From positions 1-64,000 of the forward strand of contig NZ_BJWG01000001.1 in the NCBI RefSeq assembly GCF_007990245.1: DNA of 64,000 bases, written 5' to 3'. Each line of letters starts with the position of its first letter. Position 1 is the stretch's first letter. The position numbers and the translations under genes are program-made. Positions 29,948-38,082 of the stretch are shown here, piece after piece. This stretch comes from Cellulomonas composti. GTDB lineage: Bacteria; Actinomycetota; Actinomycetes; Actinomycetales; Cellulomonadaceae. The notes beneath the pieces are model-generated. The model ran no database searches. It saw nothing but the letters and a program-made list of their open reading frames with translations, and was not told the origin of the DNA.

Positions 29948-30660
29948 GCCCCGGAGCGTAGAGGGTGGCTGTCAGCCGCGCGCGGGGGCGTCGGCCCGTC
30001 GGGCTCGCCCAGGCCGCGGGCCGCGAGCGCCTCGCCGACCCGGTGAGCGTGCCCGACCATGCGCACCGCCGCGGGGACGACGACCGCGCGCGGGTCGCGC
30101 CCGAGCCCGCGGGCCCGCGCGGCGTCGCGCGACTCGACCGTCGAGACGACGAGCACGGGCACGGTGCGCAGCATGAGCGCGATCGCGAGCGAGACCTGCT
30201 CGGGTGCCAGCCCGACGTGCCGCAACGGCCGCGCCGCGCGCGCGAGCGTGTCGAGCAGCACGTCCGAGCGCGTCGTGGCCGTGACCAGCGCGGCGAGCAG
30301 CACCGCGGCCAGGAGGTCCGCGGTGAGCTCGATCGCGCCCGCAGGCCCGTCGGACCACCAGCGGAAGACCGCGAGCACCCCGATGCCGAGCAGCGTCGCG
30401 GTCAAGCCGCCTGCGCTGCCGCGCAACGGGACGCGCGCGACCGCGTAGGCCAGCAGCACGAGCGCGAGCAGGACCAGCGCCGAGGGCACACCCTGCAGCA
30501 CGACCCCGAGCGTCGTGACGACGAGCAGTGCGACGAGCTTGGCGCCGCCAGGTGCGCGGTGCACCGGGCTCGTCCCCGGCCGGTAGAGCCCCAGCGGTCC
30601 GCTCCACGGCGCACGCAGCGGCCTGCCGGTCGCCTCAGGCCCGTCCGGGGTGGGGGTCAC
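29944..30660 (-). CDS. bioN: ECF transporter T component (BioN-like)
   Basis: 238 residues, about five membrane helices, CbiQ/EcfT family. The two cytoplasmic coupling helices with A-R-G motifs are visible: ESRDAARARGLGRDP and VGEALAARGLGE. GTG 30660 overlaps the stop of the ATPase gene. Together with the ATPase and BioY it makes a three-gene biotin uptake system. Confidence 0.88.
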   Translation of the reverse strand: MTPTPDGPEATGRPLRAPWSGPLGLYRPGTSPVHRAPGGAKLVALLVVTTLGVVLQGVPSALVLLALVLLAYAVARVPLRGSAGGLTATLLGIGVLAVFRWWSDGPAGAIELTADLLAAVLLAALVTATTRSDVLLDTLARAARPLRHVGLAPEQVSLAIALMLRTVPVLVVSTVESRDAARARGLGRDPRAVVVPAAVRMVGHAHRVGEALAARGLGEPDGPTPPRAADSHPLRSGA

Positions 30661-31397
30661 GACGGCGATCCGTCGCGGACGCGGGACGCGCGTGCGGCCA
30701 TGAGGGTGCGGTAGTGCCGCACCGCCTCGTCGGGCGCGCCGTCGTGCACGACGCGGCCCTCGTCGACGACGAGCACGCGGTCGGCGTGGCCGGCTGCGTC
30801 CAGGTCGTGCGTGACCTCGACGACCTGCTGCTCGAGGCCGGCGACCAGGTCGTCGACCACCGCACGCCAGGCCAGGTCGAGCAGCGTCGTCGGCTCGTCG
30901 AGCACGAGGACGCGGGGTTCGGTCGCGAGCACGGCGGCCAGCGCGAGGAGCTGACGCTGCCCGCCCGACAGCGAGTGCACCGGCTGGTCGGCGCGCGCCG
31001 CGAGCCCGAACCGTGCCAGGACGGCTCGTGCGGCCTGCGCGCGCTCGCGGGCGTCCGGGTGCGTGCGCCGCAGCGACAGCGCGACGTCCTCGACCGGCGT
31101 CGGCATCACGATCTGGGCGTCCGGGTCGGTGAACACGAACCCGACGAGGCGGCGCACGGCGGCGCCGTCCCGGGCGGTGTCGAGGCCGTCGACCGTGACC
31201 CGGCCCGACGACGGCAGCACGAGCCCGTTCAGGAGCCGCGCGAGCGTCGACTTGCCGGAGCCGTTCGCCCCGATCACGGCCACGCGCGGCTCGTCGAGAC
31301 GCAGCGAGAGCGGGTGCAGGAGCGTCACGACGCGGTCGGCGCCGCCGGCCGGGTCCGGGGACCAGGCCGTGACGTGGACGGCGTCGAGCGCGATCAC
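30657..31397 (-). CDS. bioM: ECF transporter ATPase (BioM-like)
   Basis: 246 residues. Walker A GANGSGKST, Q-loop GFVFTDPDAQIV, signature LSGGQRQLLALA and Walker B VLVLDEPTTLLD. Single ATPase gene, so it would act as a homodimer. GTG 31397 overlaps the bioY stop (GTGA) and gives the expected short N-terminus. Confidence 0.9.
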   Translation of the reverse strand: MIALDAVHVTAWSPDPAGGADRVVTLLHPLSLRLDEPRVAVIGANGSGKSTLARLLNGLVLPSSGRVTVDGLDTARDGAAVRRLVGFVFTDPDAQIVMPTPVEDVALSLRRTHPDARERAQAARAVLARFGLAARADQPVHSLSGGQRQLLALAAVLATEPRVLVLDEPTTLLDLAWRAVVDDLVAGLEQQVVEVTHDLDAAGHADRVLVVDEGRVVHDGAPDEAVRHYRTLMAARASRVRDGSPS

Positions 31398-32104
31398 CGT
31401 CGCGAGCGCAGCAGGCTCGGGTAGGCGCGGAAGACGACGAGCGCGACCGCGGCCGCGAGCAGCGACTTCACGACGTCGCCGGGCACGAACGCGAGGTTGG
31501 CGGTCCAGGCCACGTCCAGGCTCATTCCGGCGCGCCACATGAGGCCGGCGATGCCGAAGACGTCGATCACCACCGGGCTCGCGACCAACGCGGCGACCGC
31601 GACGAGAGCCGCCCGCCGCCAACCGGCCCGGCGCAGGGCGAGGCCCGCCAGGGCGCCCGCCGCCACGGCCCCGGCGACGAAGCCCACGAGGTAGCCGCCG
31701 GTCGGCCCGACCAGGATGGCCAGGCCGCCCTTGTGGCCGGCGAACACCGGGACGCCCGCGGCGCCGACGGCCAGGTACAGCAGCACCGAGAGCGCGCCGC
31801 GGCGGGCCCCCAGCACCAGACCGGCCAGGACCACGCCGAAGGTCTGCAGCGTGAACGGCACGCCGCTGGGCCCGGCGATGTCCGGCAGGACGCCGCACAC
31901 GACGATGAACGCGGCGAATGTCGCGACGAGCGCGAGGTCGGTCGCGGCGGAGCGGCGGACCACGGGCACCGGTGCGGCGATCGCGACGGCGCCGCCGGAC
32001 ACCGTCAGGTCGGCGGTGCTGGTCGCGACGACCTCGGCGGTCGAGTCCGCGGTCGAGTCGGCGGTCGAGTCGGCGGGTGAGTCGGCGGTGCGGGCGTCGG
32101 CCAC
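31394..32104 (-). CDS. bioY: BioY, biotin-binding S component of an ECF transporter
   Basis: 236 residues. After an odd disordered N-terminus built of ADST repeats (about 6-25) come six membrane helices with BioY motifs GPSGVPFTLQTFGVVLAGL, GARRGALSVLLYLAVGAAG and VGPTGGYLVGFVAGA. GTG 32104 has ggag 5 bases upstream. Order bioY-bioM-bioN matches group I biotin transporters. The ADST tail, coded by a 12-base repeat, is not seen in typical BioY. Confidence 0.92.
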   Translation of the reverse strand: MADARTADSPADSTADSTADSTAEVVATSTADLTVSGGAVAIAAPVPVVRRSAATDLALVATFAAFIVVCGVLPDIAGPSGVPFTLQTFGVVLAGLVLGARRGALSVLLYLAVGAAGVPVFAGHKGGLAILVGPTGGYLVGFVAGAVAAGALAGLALRRAGWRRAALVAVAALVASPVVIDVFGIAGLMWRAGMSLDVAWTANLAFVPGDVVKSLLAAAVALVVFRAYPSLLRSRR

Positions 32105-32422
32105 GGTTGCTCCTTGGGTCGGCGTGCTCGTCGGGTGTGCTCGTCGCAAGCCTGTCGGTCGGGCGAGGAAGGCCCGGTCGGTGGCTCTGCGACGTCCAGA
32201 ACGCTAGTGCGCGCAAGGGAGCAGGCACGCCTGTGCGCCCGACCAACATGCGGTGCGCGAATCCGGAGGAAATCACCACGAGACCCGGCGCGCCCCCCTG
32301 TGGTCTGCGTCACATCTCATCCGTGCCGACGCTGTCCGGAATGTCCGCGGATGGCTAGCGTGGTCTCGACCGCAGCCACGCCCGCGCGGGGGTGCGACGG
32401 GGTCCGACGGGGGAGGGTCGCC
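32105..32422. other. 318-base divergent intergenic region
   Basis: Lies between bioY (minus) and the heme peroxidase (plus). It holds a possible minus-strand -10 (TAGCGT, 32201-32206) and a plus-strand one (TAGCGT, 32356-32361). No BioQ-like TGAAC-N3-GTTCA palindrome or other gene was found. Confidence 0.5.
32356..32361 (+). promoter_or_regulatory. Possible -10 element for the heme peroxidase gene
   Basis: TAGCGT, 61 bases before ATG 32423; the leader would include the gggaggg ribosome site. No clear -35. Confidence 0.35.
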
Positions 32423-34261
32423 ATGACCGACGAGGAGCGCCCTGAGCACGAGAGCTCGTCGGACGTCCCCGAGGACCCGAGCCTGCTGCGCCGGGCGTTC
32501 GACGAGGTCGTCGACGAGATCTCGCGCGAGCACCCGTGGTACGAGCTGCCGCACGCCCTGGGGCTCGTCGAGCTGATCGGGATCCGGGACACGCTGCGCC
32601 TCGAGAACCTGCACGACACGTCACGGCTGCCGGCCGTGCACGAGCTGCAGCCGCCGCAGTTCGAGGAGCGGTTCACGGTGCAGCGGACCGCCGACGGCAG
32701 CTGGAACGACCTCGCACACCCCGAGATGGGCATGGCCGGCACGCGGTTCGGCCGCAACGTGCCGCTCGAGCACACCTGGCCCGACCGCGAGCGGATGCTG
32801 GTGCCGAACCCGCGCGAGATCAGCCGCCGGCTCATGACCCGCGAGAAGCTGAACCCCGCCACGGGCGGCAACGTGATCATCACCGCGTGGCTGCAGTTCA
32901 TGATCCACGACTGGATCCGGCACGGCACGAGCCTGACGAGCAACCCCTGGGTGCTGCCGCCGGTCGAGGGCGACGACTGGCCGACGCCGCCGGTGCTCGT
33001 GATGCGCACGCCGCCGGACCCGACGAGCCCGCCCGACTCGCCGCACCCGCCGACGTTCCGCAACGACAACACGCACTGGTGGGACGGCTCGTCGCTGTAC
33101 GGCAACGACCTCGACGCGCAGCGGTTCCTGCGCTCGGGCAAGGGCGGTCACCTGCGGCTCGTCGACGGCATGCCGCCGGTGCCGGACGACCCGCGGCTGG
33201 ACCCCACCCGCACGCCGGGCTTCTGGCTGGGCCTGGGCATGATGCACACCCTGTTCACGCGCGAGCACAACGCGATCGCCGACGCGATCGCCGGGGCGCA
33301 CCCCGGCTACGACGACGAGCTGCTGTTCCAGAAGGCGCGCCTGGTCACGTGCGCGCTCATCGCCAAGATCCACACGATCGAGTGGACGCCCGCGGTCACC
33401 GCCCATCCGACGGCCGTCAGCGCGCTGCACGCGAACTGGTACGGGCTCGCGGGCCGCCGGCTGAGCGGGTTCGTCGGGAAGTTCTCCGACGACGAGGCGC
33501 TGCGCGGGATCCCCGGCACGCCGACCGAGGACTTCGGCGTGCCCTACTCGCTCACGGAGGAGTTCGTCGCCGTCTACCGGATGCACCCGCTCGTGCCGGA
33601 CGACTACGACTTCCGCTCGGCCGACGACGACTCGCCGACGCTCGGTCCGCTCACGTTCGCCGACCTCACGGGGCCGCAGTCCGTGCCGATCCTGCGCGAC
33701 CAGTCGCTCGCCGACCTGCTGTACACGTTCGGCACCATGAACCCGGGCCTGGTCACGCTGCACAACTTCCCGCGCGGCCTGCAGACCTACCGCCGGCCCG
33801 ACGGCAAGCTGATGGACATGGCCGCGCTCGACGTGCTGCGCTGCCGCGAGCTCGGCGTGCCGCGGTACTGCGAGTTCCGCCGGCTCCTGCACCTGAGGGT
33901 GCCGACGAGGTTCGACGAGGTGACCAGCAACCCGCAGTGGGCCGCCGAGCTCGAGGACGTGTACGCCGGCCGTATCGAGGACCTCGACCTCGTCCCGGGC
34001 ATGATGGCCGAGGACCTGCCCGACGGGTTCGCGTTCTCCGACACCGCGTTCCGGATCTTCGTGCTGATGGCCTCGCGGCGGCTCAACAGCGACCGCTTCT
34101 TCACCGACGCGTTCACCGACGAGGTGTACACGCCCGAGGGGATGGCGTGGGTCCGCGAGAACACCATGGGATCGGTGCTGATGCGCCACTGCCCGCAGCT
34201 GACCAGGTACGTGGAGCACCTGCCCAACGCGTTCGCGATCTGGCAGCGCGCCCGGCCGTAG
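32423..34261 (+). CDS. Heme peroxidase-fold fatty acid alpha-dioxygenase-like enzyme
   Basis: 612 residues, animal heme peroxidase fold. Distal heme His162 is in LQFMIHDW; Tyr385 and proximal His388 are in FVAVYRMHPLVPDDYDF. The YRMH spacing and these positions closely match plant alpha-dioxygenases (His163, Tyr386, His389 in the Arabidopsis enzyme), which oxygenate C2 of fatty acids via a tyrosyl radical. DNTHWWDGSSLYG and LFTREHNAIAD are also peroxidase/dioxygenase hallmarks. No signal peptide, so cytoplasmic. ATG 32423 has gggaggg 5 bases upstream. Function by family and residue match; activity is not proven by sequence. Confidence 0.8.
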   Translation: MTDEERPEHESSSDVPEDPSLLRRAFDEVVDEISREHPWYELPHALGLVELIGIRDTLRLENLHDTSRLPAVHELQPPQFEERFTVQRTADGSWNDLAHPEMGMAGTRFGRNVPLEHTWPDRERMLVPNPREISRRLMTREKLNPATGGNVIITAWLQFMIHDWIRHGTSLTSNPWVLPPVEGDDWPTPPVLVMRTPPDPTSPPDSPHPPTFRNDNTHWWDGSSLYGNDLDAQRFLRSGKGGHLRLVDGMPPVPDDPRLDPTRTPGFWLGLGMMHTLFTREHNAIADAIAGAHPGYDDELLFQKARLVTCALIAKIHTIEWTPAVTAHPTAVSALHANWYGLAGRRLSGFVGKFSDDEALRGIPGTPTEDFGVPYSLTEEFVAVYRMHPLVPDDYDFRSADDDSPTLGPLTFADLTGPQSVPILRDQSLADLLYTFGTMNPGLVTLHNFPRGLQTYRRPDGKLMDMAALDVLRCRELGVPRYCEFRRLLHLRVPTRFDEVTSNPQWAAELEDVYAGRIEDLDLVPGMMAEDLPDGFAFSDTAFRIFVLMASRRLNSDRFFTDAFTDEVYTPEGMAWVRENTMGSVLMRHCPQLTRYVEHLPNAFAIWQRARP

Positions 34262-34264
34262 ACT
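34259..34264 (+). promoter_or_regulatory. Possible -10 element for the ABC-F gene
   Basis: TAGACT overlaps the stop codon of the peroxidase gene and lies 60 bases before GTG 34325. Confidence 0.35.
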
Positions 34265-34324
34265 GGCGACAGCTTGCGTCCGCGACGACGTCCGGACGCG
34301 TCCCCTCCCAGGAAGTCCACCACT

Positions 34325-35923
34325 GTGATCACCGCGCACGGCGTCGGGTTGCGCATCGGCGCCCGCGAGCTGCTCGCCGAGACCTCGTTCCGTATCGCTT
34401 CGGGGGACCGGATCGGCCTCGTCGGGCGCAACGGCGCGGGCAAGACGACCCTGACCCGCACGCTGTCGGGCGAGACGCAGCCGACCAGCGGTCAGATCAC
34501 GCGCTCGGGCGAGGTCGGCTACCTCCCGCAGGATCCGGCGCACGGCGACCTGGGCGTCCTGGCGCTCGACCGCGTGCTCTCGGCGCGCGGTCTCGACGAG
34601 ATCGTGCGCTCGATGCGCGCGACCGAGACGCTCATGGCCAGCACCGACGACGACGAGCGCGAGAAGGCGATGGCGCGCTACTCGCGGCTCGACTCGCGCT
34701 TCAACGCCGCCGGCGGTTACGCGGCCGAGAGCGAGGCGCACCGCATCACCGCGAACCTCGGCCTCGACGACCGCGTGCTCGGCCAGACGATGGGCACGCT
34801 CTCGGGCGGTCAGCGCCGCCGCGTCGAGCTCGCGCGGATCCTGTTCTCCGGCGTCGACACGCTCCTGCTCGACGAGCCGACCAACCACCTGGACGCCGAC
34901 TCGATCACGTGGCTGCGGGACTACCTCAAGGGGTACGCGGGCGGGTTCGTCGTGATCTCGCACGACGTCGAGCTGCTGCGCGCGACCGTCAACAAGGTGT
35001 TCCACCTGGACGCGAACCGTTCCGCGCTCGACCAGTACAACCTCGGCTGGGACGCGTACCTGCTGCAGCGCGAGACCGACGAGAAGCGCCGCCGGCGCGA
35101 GCGCGCGAACGCCGAGAAGAAGGCCGCGGCGCTCATGGCCCAGGCCGACAAGATGCGCGCGAAGGCCACCAAGACCGTCGCCGCGCAGAACATGGCGCGC
35201 CGTGCCGAACGCCTGCTGTCGGGTCTGGACGAGGTCCGCGTGGCCGACAAGGTCGCCAAGCTGCGGTTCCCCGAGCCGGCCGCGTGCGGGCGCACGCCCC
35301 TGACCGCATCGGACCTGTCGAAGTCCTACGGGTCGCAGGAGGTCTTCACCGGTGTCGACCTGGCGATCGACCGCGGCTCGCGCGTCGTCGTGCTGGGCCT
35401 CAACGGCGCGGGCAAGACGACGCTGCTGCGGCTGCTGTCGGGGCTGGAGAAGTCCGACACCGGTGAGGTGCACCCGGGCCACGGGCTCAAGCTCGGCTAC
35501 TACGCGCAGGAGCACGAGACGCTCGACCTGACGCGCACGGTCGTCGAGAACCTGCGCACGGCGGCGCCGGACCTGAGCGACACCCAGGTGCGCTCGGTCC
35601 TCGGCTCGTTCCTGTTCTCGGGCGACGACGCCGACAAGCCCGCACGGGTCCTGTCGGGCGGCGAGAAGACCCGGCTCGCCCTCGCCGCGCTGGTCGTCTC
35701 GTCGGCCAACGTCCTGCTGCTCGACGAGCCGACGAACAACCTCGACCCCGCCAGCCGCGAGGAGATCCTCGCCGCACTGCGCGGCTACAAGGGCGCCGTC
35801 GTGCTGGTCAGCCACGACGAGGGGGCGGTCGCGGCCCTCGATCCCGAGCGCGTCCTGCTGCTGCCGGACGGCGACGAGGACCTCTGGAACGCCGACTACC
35901 TGGACCTGATCACCCTGGCCTGA
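34325..35923 (+). CDS. ABC-F family ATPase (ribosome-associated)
   Basis: 532 residues: two ABC domains without membrane helices. First domain Walker A GRNGAGKTT, signature LSGGQRRRVELA, Walker B TLLLDEPTNHLD; second Walker A GLNGAGKTT, signature LSGGEKTRLALA, Walker B VLLLDEPTNNLD. The interdomain linker (about 245-310) is strongly basic and helical (EKRRRRERANAEKKAAAL), as in ABC-F proteins that enter the ribosomal E site. GTG 34325 gives the usual MITAHGV N-terminus. Likely a housekeeping translation factor; resistance cannot be inferred. Confidence 0.92.
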   Translation: MITAHGVGLRIGARELLAETSFRIASGDRIGLVGRNGAGKTTLTRTLSGETQPTSGQITRSGEVGYLPQDPAHGDLGVLALDRVLSARGLDEIVRSMRATETLMASTDDDEREKAMARYSRLDSRFNAAGGYAAESEAHRITANLGLDDRVLGQTMGTLSGGQRRRVELARILFSGVDTLLLDEPTNHLDADSITWLRDYLKGYAGGFVVISHDVELLRATVNKVFHLDANRSALDQYNLGWDAYLLQRETDEKRRRRERANAEKKAAALMAQADKMRAKATKTVAAQNMARRAERLLSGLDEVRVADKVAKLRFPEPAACGRTPLTASDLSKSYGSQEVFTGVDLAIDRGSRVVVLGLNGAGKTTLLRLLSGLEKSDTGEVHPGHGLKLGYYAQEHETLDLTRTVVENLRTAAPDLSDTQVRSVLGSFLFSGDDADKPARVLSGGEKTRLALAALVVSSANVLLLDEPTNNLDPASREEILAALRGYKGAVVLVSHDEGAVAALDPERVLLLPDGDEDLWNADYLDLITLA

Positions 35924-35927
35924 AGGC

Positions 35928-36824
35928 TCAGGACTCCGGGCCCGGACGGTCCGCGAGCTGGGCGTCGATCAGCGCGTCCTCCTCGGCCTCGGCCCGGCCC
36001 TCGCGACGGCGCGGCCGTGCCACGGACCGCTCGCGCGGCTCACCCTCGTCGCGGTTCGGGGACGCGGACGCTTCCTCGAGCTCCTCGCGCTCATCGACGA
36101 GCTCGCGGCGCGCGAGCCAGGAGAACCCGATCAGCGAGCCGAGCGCGAACACCCACCACTGGAACGCGTAGCTCAGGTGCGAGCCGGGATCGAGGTCGGG
36201 CGTCGGGAGGTCGCCCGGGACGCTCGTCGGAGCAGGGTCCTCCGAGACCCGCTGGCCGTACACGCCGGTGTAGACCGCGTTGCCGGACGCGTCGAGACCG
36301 CCCGACGCGACGACCTGCGCGGGGTCGATCGACTGCGCGTAGCCCTCCGCGGTGCGCGTCGAACCCGACTCGGCGGGCCGTAGGCGCGCCACGAGCGTGA
36401 CCTCGCCGGTCGGCGGAGCCGGTACCGGGACCGTGGTGGTCGCATCCTCGCCGGTGGGCACCCAGCCGCGGTCGACGACGAACAACGCCCCGTCCGGCCC
36501 GTCCACCTGGAACGGGACGAGGACGTGGTAGACGGCTTGGCCTTCGACCGGGCGGTTGCGCAGCAGCACGGTCGCCTCGGGCTGATAGGTGCCGACGAGG
36601 GTGACCGGGAGCCACTGCTCGTCGTCGGCCAGCGGGTCGGAGGGGCCCGCGACGACGTCCGCGAACGGGACGGGTTCGGCGTCGTAGTTGGCCTCGGCGA
36701 CCGCGATCTGCGCGTCGCGCCACTCGTGGCGGTGCCACTGCCAGCGGCCGAGAAACGTGCAGGTGACTGCGAGCACGACACCGAGCACGACGAGCCCGAC
36801 GGCGCGGCGCACCGCCGGCCTCAC
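35928..36824 (-). CDS. SURF1-family cytochrome oxidase assembly protein
   Basis: 298 residues. Two membrane helices, at the N-terminus (about 8-24) and near 220-238, enclose an extracytoplasmic domain. Family motifs are GRWQWHRHEWRDAQI, VLLRNRPVEGQAVYHVLVP, VDRGWVP and SYAFQWWVFA. SURF1 helps insert heme a into oxidase subunit I. The last 60 residues are an added charged cytoplasmic tail. The GTG start overlaps the stop of the next upstream gene. Confidence 0.9.
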   Translation of the reverse strand: MRPAVRRAVGLVVLGVVLAVTCTFLGRWQWHRHEWRDAQIAVAEANYDAEPVPFADVVAGPSDPLADDEQWLPVTLVGTYQPEATVLLRNRPVEGQAVYHVLVPFQVDGPDGALFVVDRGWVPTGEDATTTVPVPAPPTGEVTLVARLRPAESGSTRTAEGYAQSIDPAQVVASGGLDASGNAVYTGVYGQRVSEDPAPTSVPGDLPTPDLDPGSHLSYAFQWWVFALGSLIGFSWLARRELVDEREELEEASASPNRDEGEPRERSVARPRRREGRAEAEEDALIDAQLADRPGPES

Positions 36825-37090
36825 GACGACCCGTCGGACGGATCGCGTGCGGGAGGCTCAGGAGCGGGCAGGTCGGTCACGGGGACCGTCGTGCGCAGGA
36901 AGCCGCGCACGTCCAGGAACTGCGTGAGGTGCTCGAGGTGCGCGTCGCACGCGAGCCACACCTTGCGCCGGTCCGGCGTGTGCAGCTTCGGGTTGTTCCA
37001 CAGGAGCCCCCATGTCGCGTCGGCGCGACAGCCGCGTGCGCTGCAGATCGGCTCGTCGACGGGGTCGGGCACGGGACCGAGCAGGCTCAT
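36821..37090 (-). CDS. Small conserved Cys/His protein
   Basis: 89 residues from ATG 37090. Cys and His residues (PICSARGCRADATWGL, KLHTPDRRKVWLACDAHLEHL) suggest a small zinc-binding fold with ligands C-X4-C and C-X2-H. The family is common next to DUF3099 and SURF1 genes in actinobacteria. Overlaps both neighbours by four bases. Function unknown. Confidence 0.8.
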   Translation of the reverse strand: MSLLGPVPDPVDEPICSARGCRADATWGLLWNNPKLHTPDRRKVWLACDAHLEHLTQFLDVRGFLRTTVPVTDLPAPEPPARDPSDGSS

Positions 37091-37428
37091 GAGCCATCCT
37101 CCGAACCACCGGGCCGGTCCCGGTCGCCGGGACCGCCACCGATCTCGCGGGGGTCGACGAACGGGGGAGCGTCGTCGCGGCGTTCGCGTCCGGCGTTCGC
37201 GAAGATGACCGCGACGTACGGCAGGACCACCGCGCCGACGAGCAGCACGACCGACATCCACACCGGGATGCGCGACCACGTGAAGATCGCGAGCAGGAAG
37301 CACACCAGGCGCACGCCCATCTGCGCCAGGTACCGCCGCTGGCGGCGAGCCTGGTCCTCGGCGAGCGGCTCGGGGGCGGCGGTGATCCGGTGCACCTCGG
37401 CGGGGGTCTCGCGACGGCGTGCACTCAC
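37087..37428 (-). CDS. DUF3099 membrane protein
   Basis: 113 residues. N-terminal EVHRITAAPEPLAEDQARRQ, then two membrane helices (about 38-54 and 59-78), and a polar Pro/Gly/Asp tail: the DUF3099 layout. GTG 37428 follows a TAGGAT -10 by 6 bases. First gene of a three-gene operon with the Cys/His protein and SURF1. Function unknown. Confidence 0.85.
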   Translation of the reverse strand: MSARRRETPAEVHRITAAPEPLAEDQARRQRRYLAQMGVRLVCFLLAIFTWSRIPVWMSVVLLVGAVVLPYVAVIFANAGRERRDDAPPFVDPREIGGGPGDRDRPGGSEDGS

Positions 37429-37434
37429 CCCCCG

Positions 37435-37440
37435 ATCCTA
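37435..37440 (-). promoter_or_regulatory. -10 element for leaderless DUF3099-SURF1 operon
   Basis: TAGGAT on the minus strand, 6 bases before the GTG at 37428. Confidence 0.55.
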
Positions 37441-37555
37441 GTTCGCCCCCACCCCCACCCCTTCCGTCGGCCCCGGCTCTTCGCGCGGGTGGCAGCTAGG
37501 GCGTGTCGCCCATTCGGGTTGACGAGCACGGGCGGGATGTGGAGCCTTTGGCATC

Positions 37556-37936
37556 GTGAGTCGATCGGATCTGGGCTATCCGTGCCCGTGCTGTGGGCGC
37601 GTCACGTTCGGCGAACCTCCCGGTAGCTACGAGATCTGTGCTGTGTGCTTCTGGGAGGACGACGCGGTCCAACTGCGGTGGCCGGACTGGTATGGCGGTG
37701 CCAACACGCCTTCGCTGATCGAGGCCCAGCGCACCTTTGCTGAAGTCGGCGCCATGGAGAGCCGGTTCATCGGACACGTGCGCGCCGCTGACGAGTCCGA
37801 ACCGCTGGACGAGGGATGGCGGCCGATCGATCTCGCGGTCGATGAGTTCGAGGTGCGAGGCGTCCAAGAGGCCCCCTGGCCTTCGGATCACACGACGCTG
37901 TACTGGTGGCGGCCCACCTTCTGGCGGCACGCGTAG
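37556..37936 (+). CDS. Cysteine-rich CPCC-domain protein
   Basis: 126 residues. YPCPCCGRVTF and YEICAVCFWEDD give two Cys pairs (C-x-C-C and C-x-x-C) of the CPCC domain, probably a zinc site. It continues with YGGANTPSLIEAQRTF, a conserved stretch of the family. Such proteins are scattered in bacterial genomes and some lie in polymorphic-toxin loci as presumed immunity proteins; that role is not shown here. GTG 37556 with ggag 12 bases upstream is a weak start. Less GC-rich codons than the neighbours (gat, tat, ttt) suggest transfer. Confidence 0.75.
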   Translation: MSRSDLGYPCPCCGRVTFGEPPGSYEICAVCFWEDDAVQLRWPDWYGGANTPSLIEAQRTFAEVGAMESRFIGHVRAADESEPLDEGWRPIDLAVDEFEVRGVQEAPWPSDHTTLYWWRPTFWRHA

Positions 37937-37940
37937 TGCC

Positions 37941-38021
37941 GGACGACGCCTTGGCCCACCCGATGCAGACGGCGAGGACGGCGTCGGCGCGGTAGGTGAT
38001 AGCGAGCTTGTCGTAGCGGGC
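37941..38021 (-). pseudogene. C-terminal fragment of an IS5-like transposase
   Basis: 27 codons on the minus strand read ARYDKLAITYRADAVLAVCI and GWAKASS, the conserved C-terminal end of IS5-family transposases of actinobacteria. The rest is deleted; only 15 bases separate it from the end repeat at 38037-38051. Confidence 0.65.
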
Positions 38022-38036
38022 CTCACCCCAGATATC

Positions 38037-38062
38037 GGAGGCACGCCCTAGGCCGTGCCTCC
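38037..38062. repeat. Palindromic junction of two IS ends
   Basis: ggaggcacg (38037-38045) and cgtgcctcc (38054-38062) mirror each other around CTAG at 38048-38051, where the right end of unit A and the left end of unit B share the target bases. Confidence 0.7.
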
Positions 38063-38082
38063 TAAGTCCGGCTTGCCTGTGA

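Larger units (their letters stand above)
37496..38051. mobile_element. Unit A: IS5-like end-bounded element carrying a CPCC-domain gene
   Basis: Left end ctagggcgtgtcgcc (37496-37510) and right end ggaggcacgccctag (38037-38051) are inverted repeats with 2 mismatches in 15. Read from the right end, the order is repeat, transposase C-terminal fragment (minus strand), convergent CPCC gene, repeat. CTAG stands at both outer edges, the usual target of several IS5-type elements. No complete transposase is present, so movement would need one supplied in trans. Confidence 0.65.

Noticed and set aside
32621..35815. 1064-codon minus-strand frame opposite the peroxidase and ABC-F genes
   Set aside because: Antisense shadow; both plus-strand genes have intact catalytic motifs.
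34325..35923. Antibiotic-resistance ABC-F protein
   Set aside because: The linker does not allow a resistance class to be assigned and there are no resistance genes around it.
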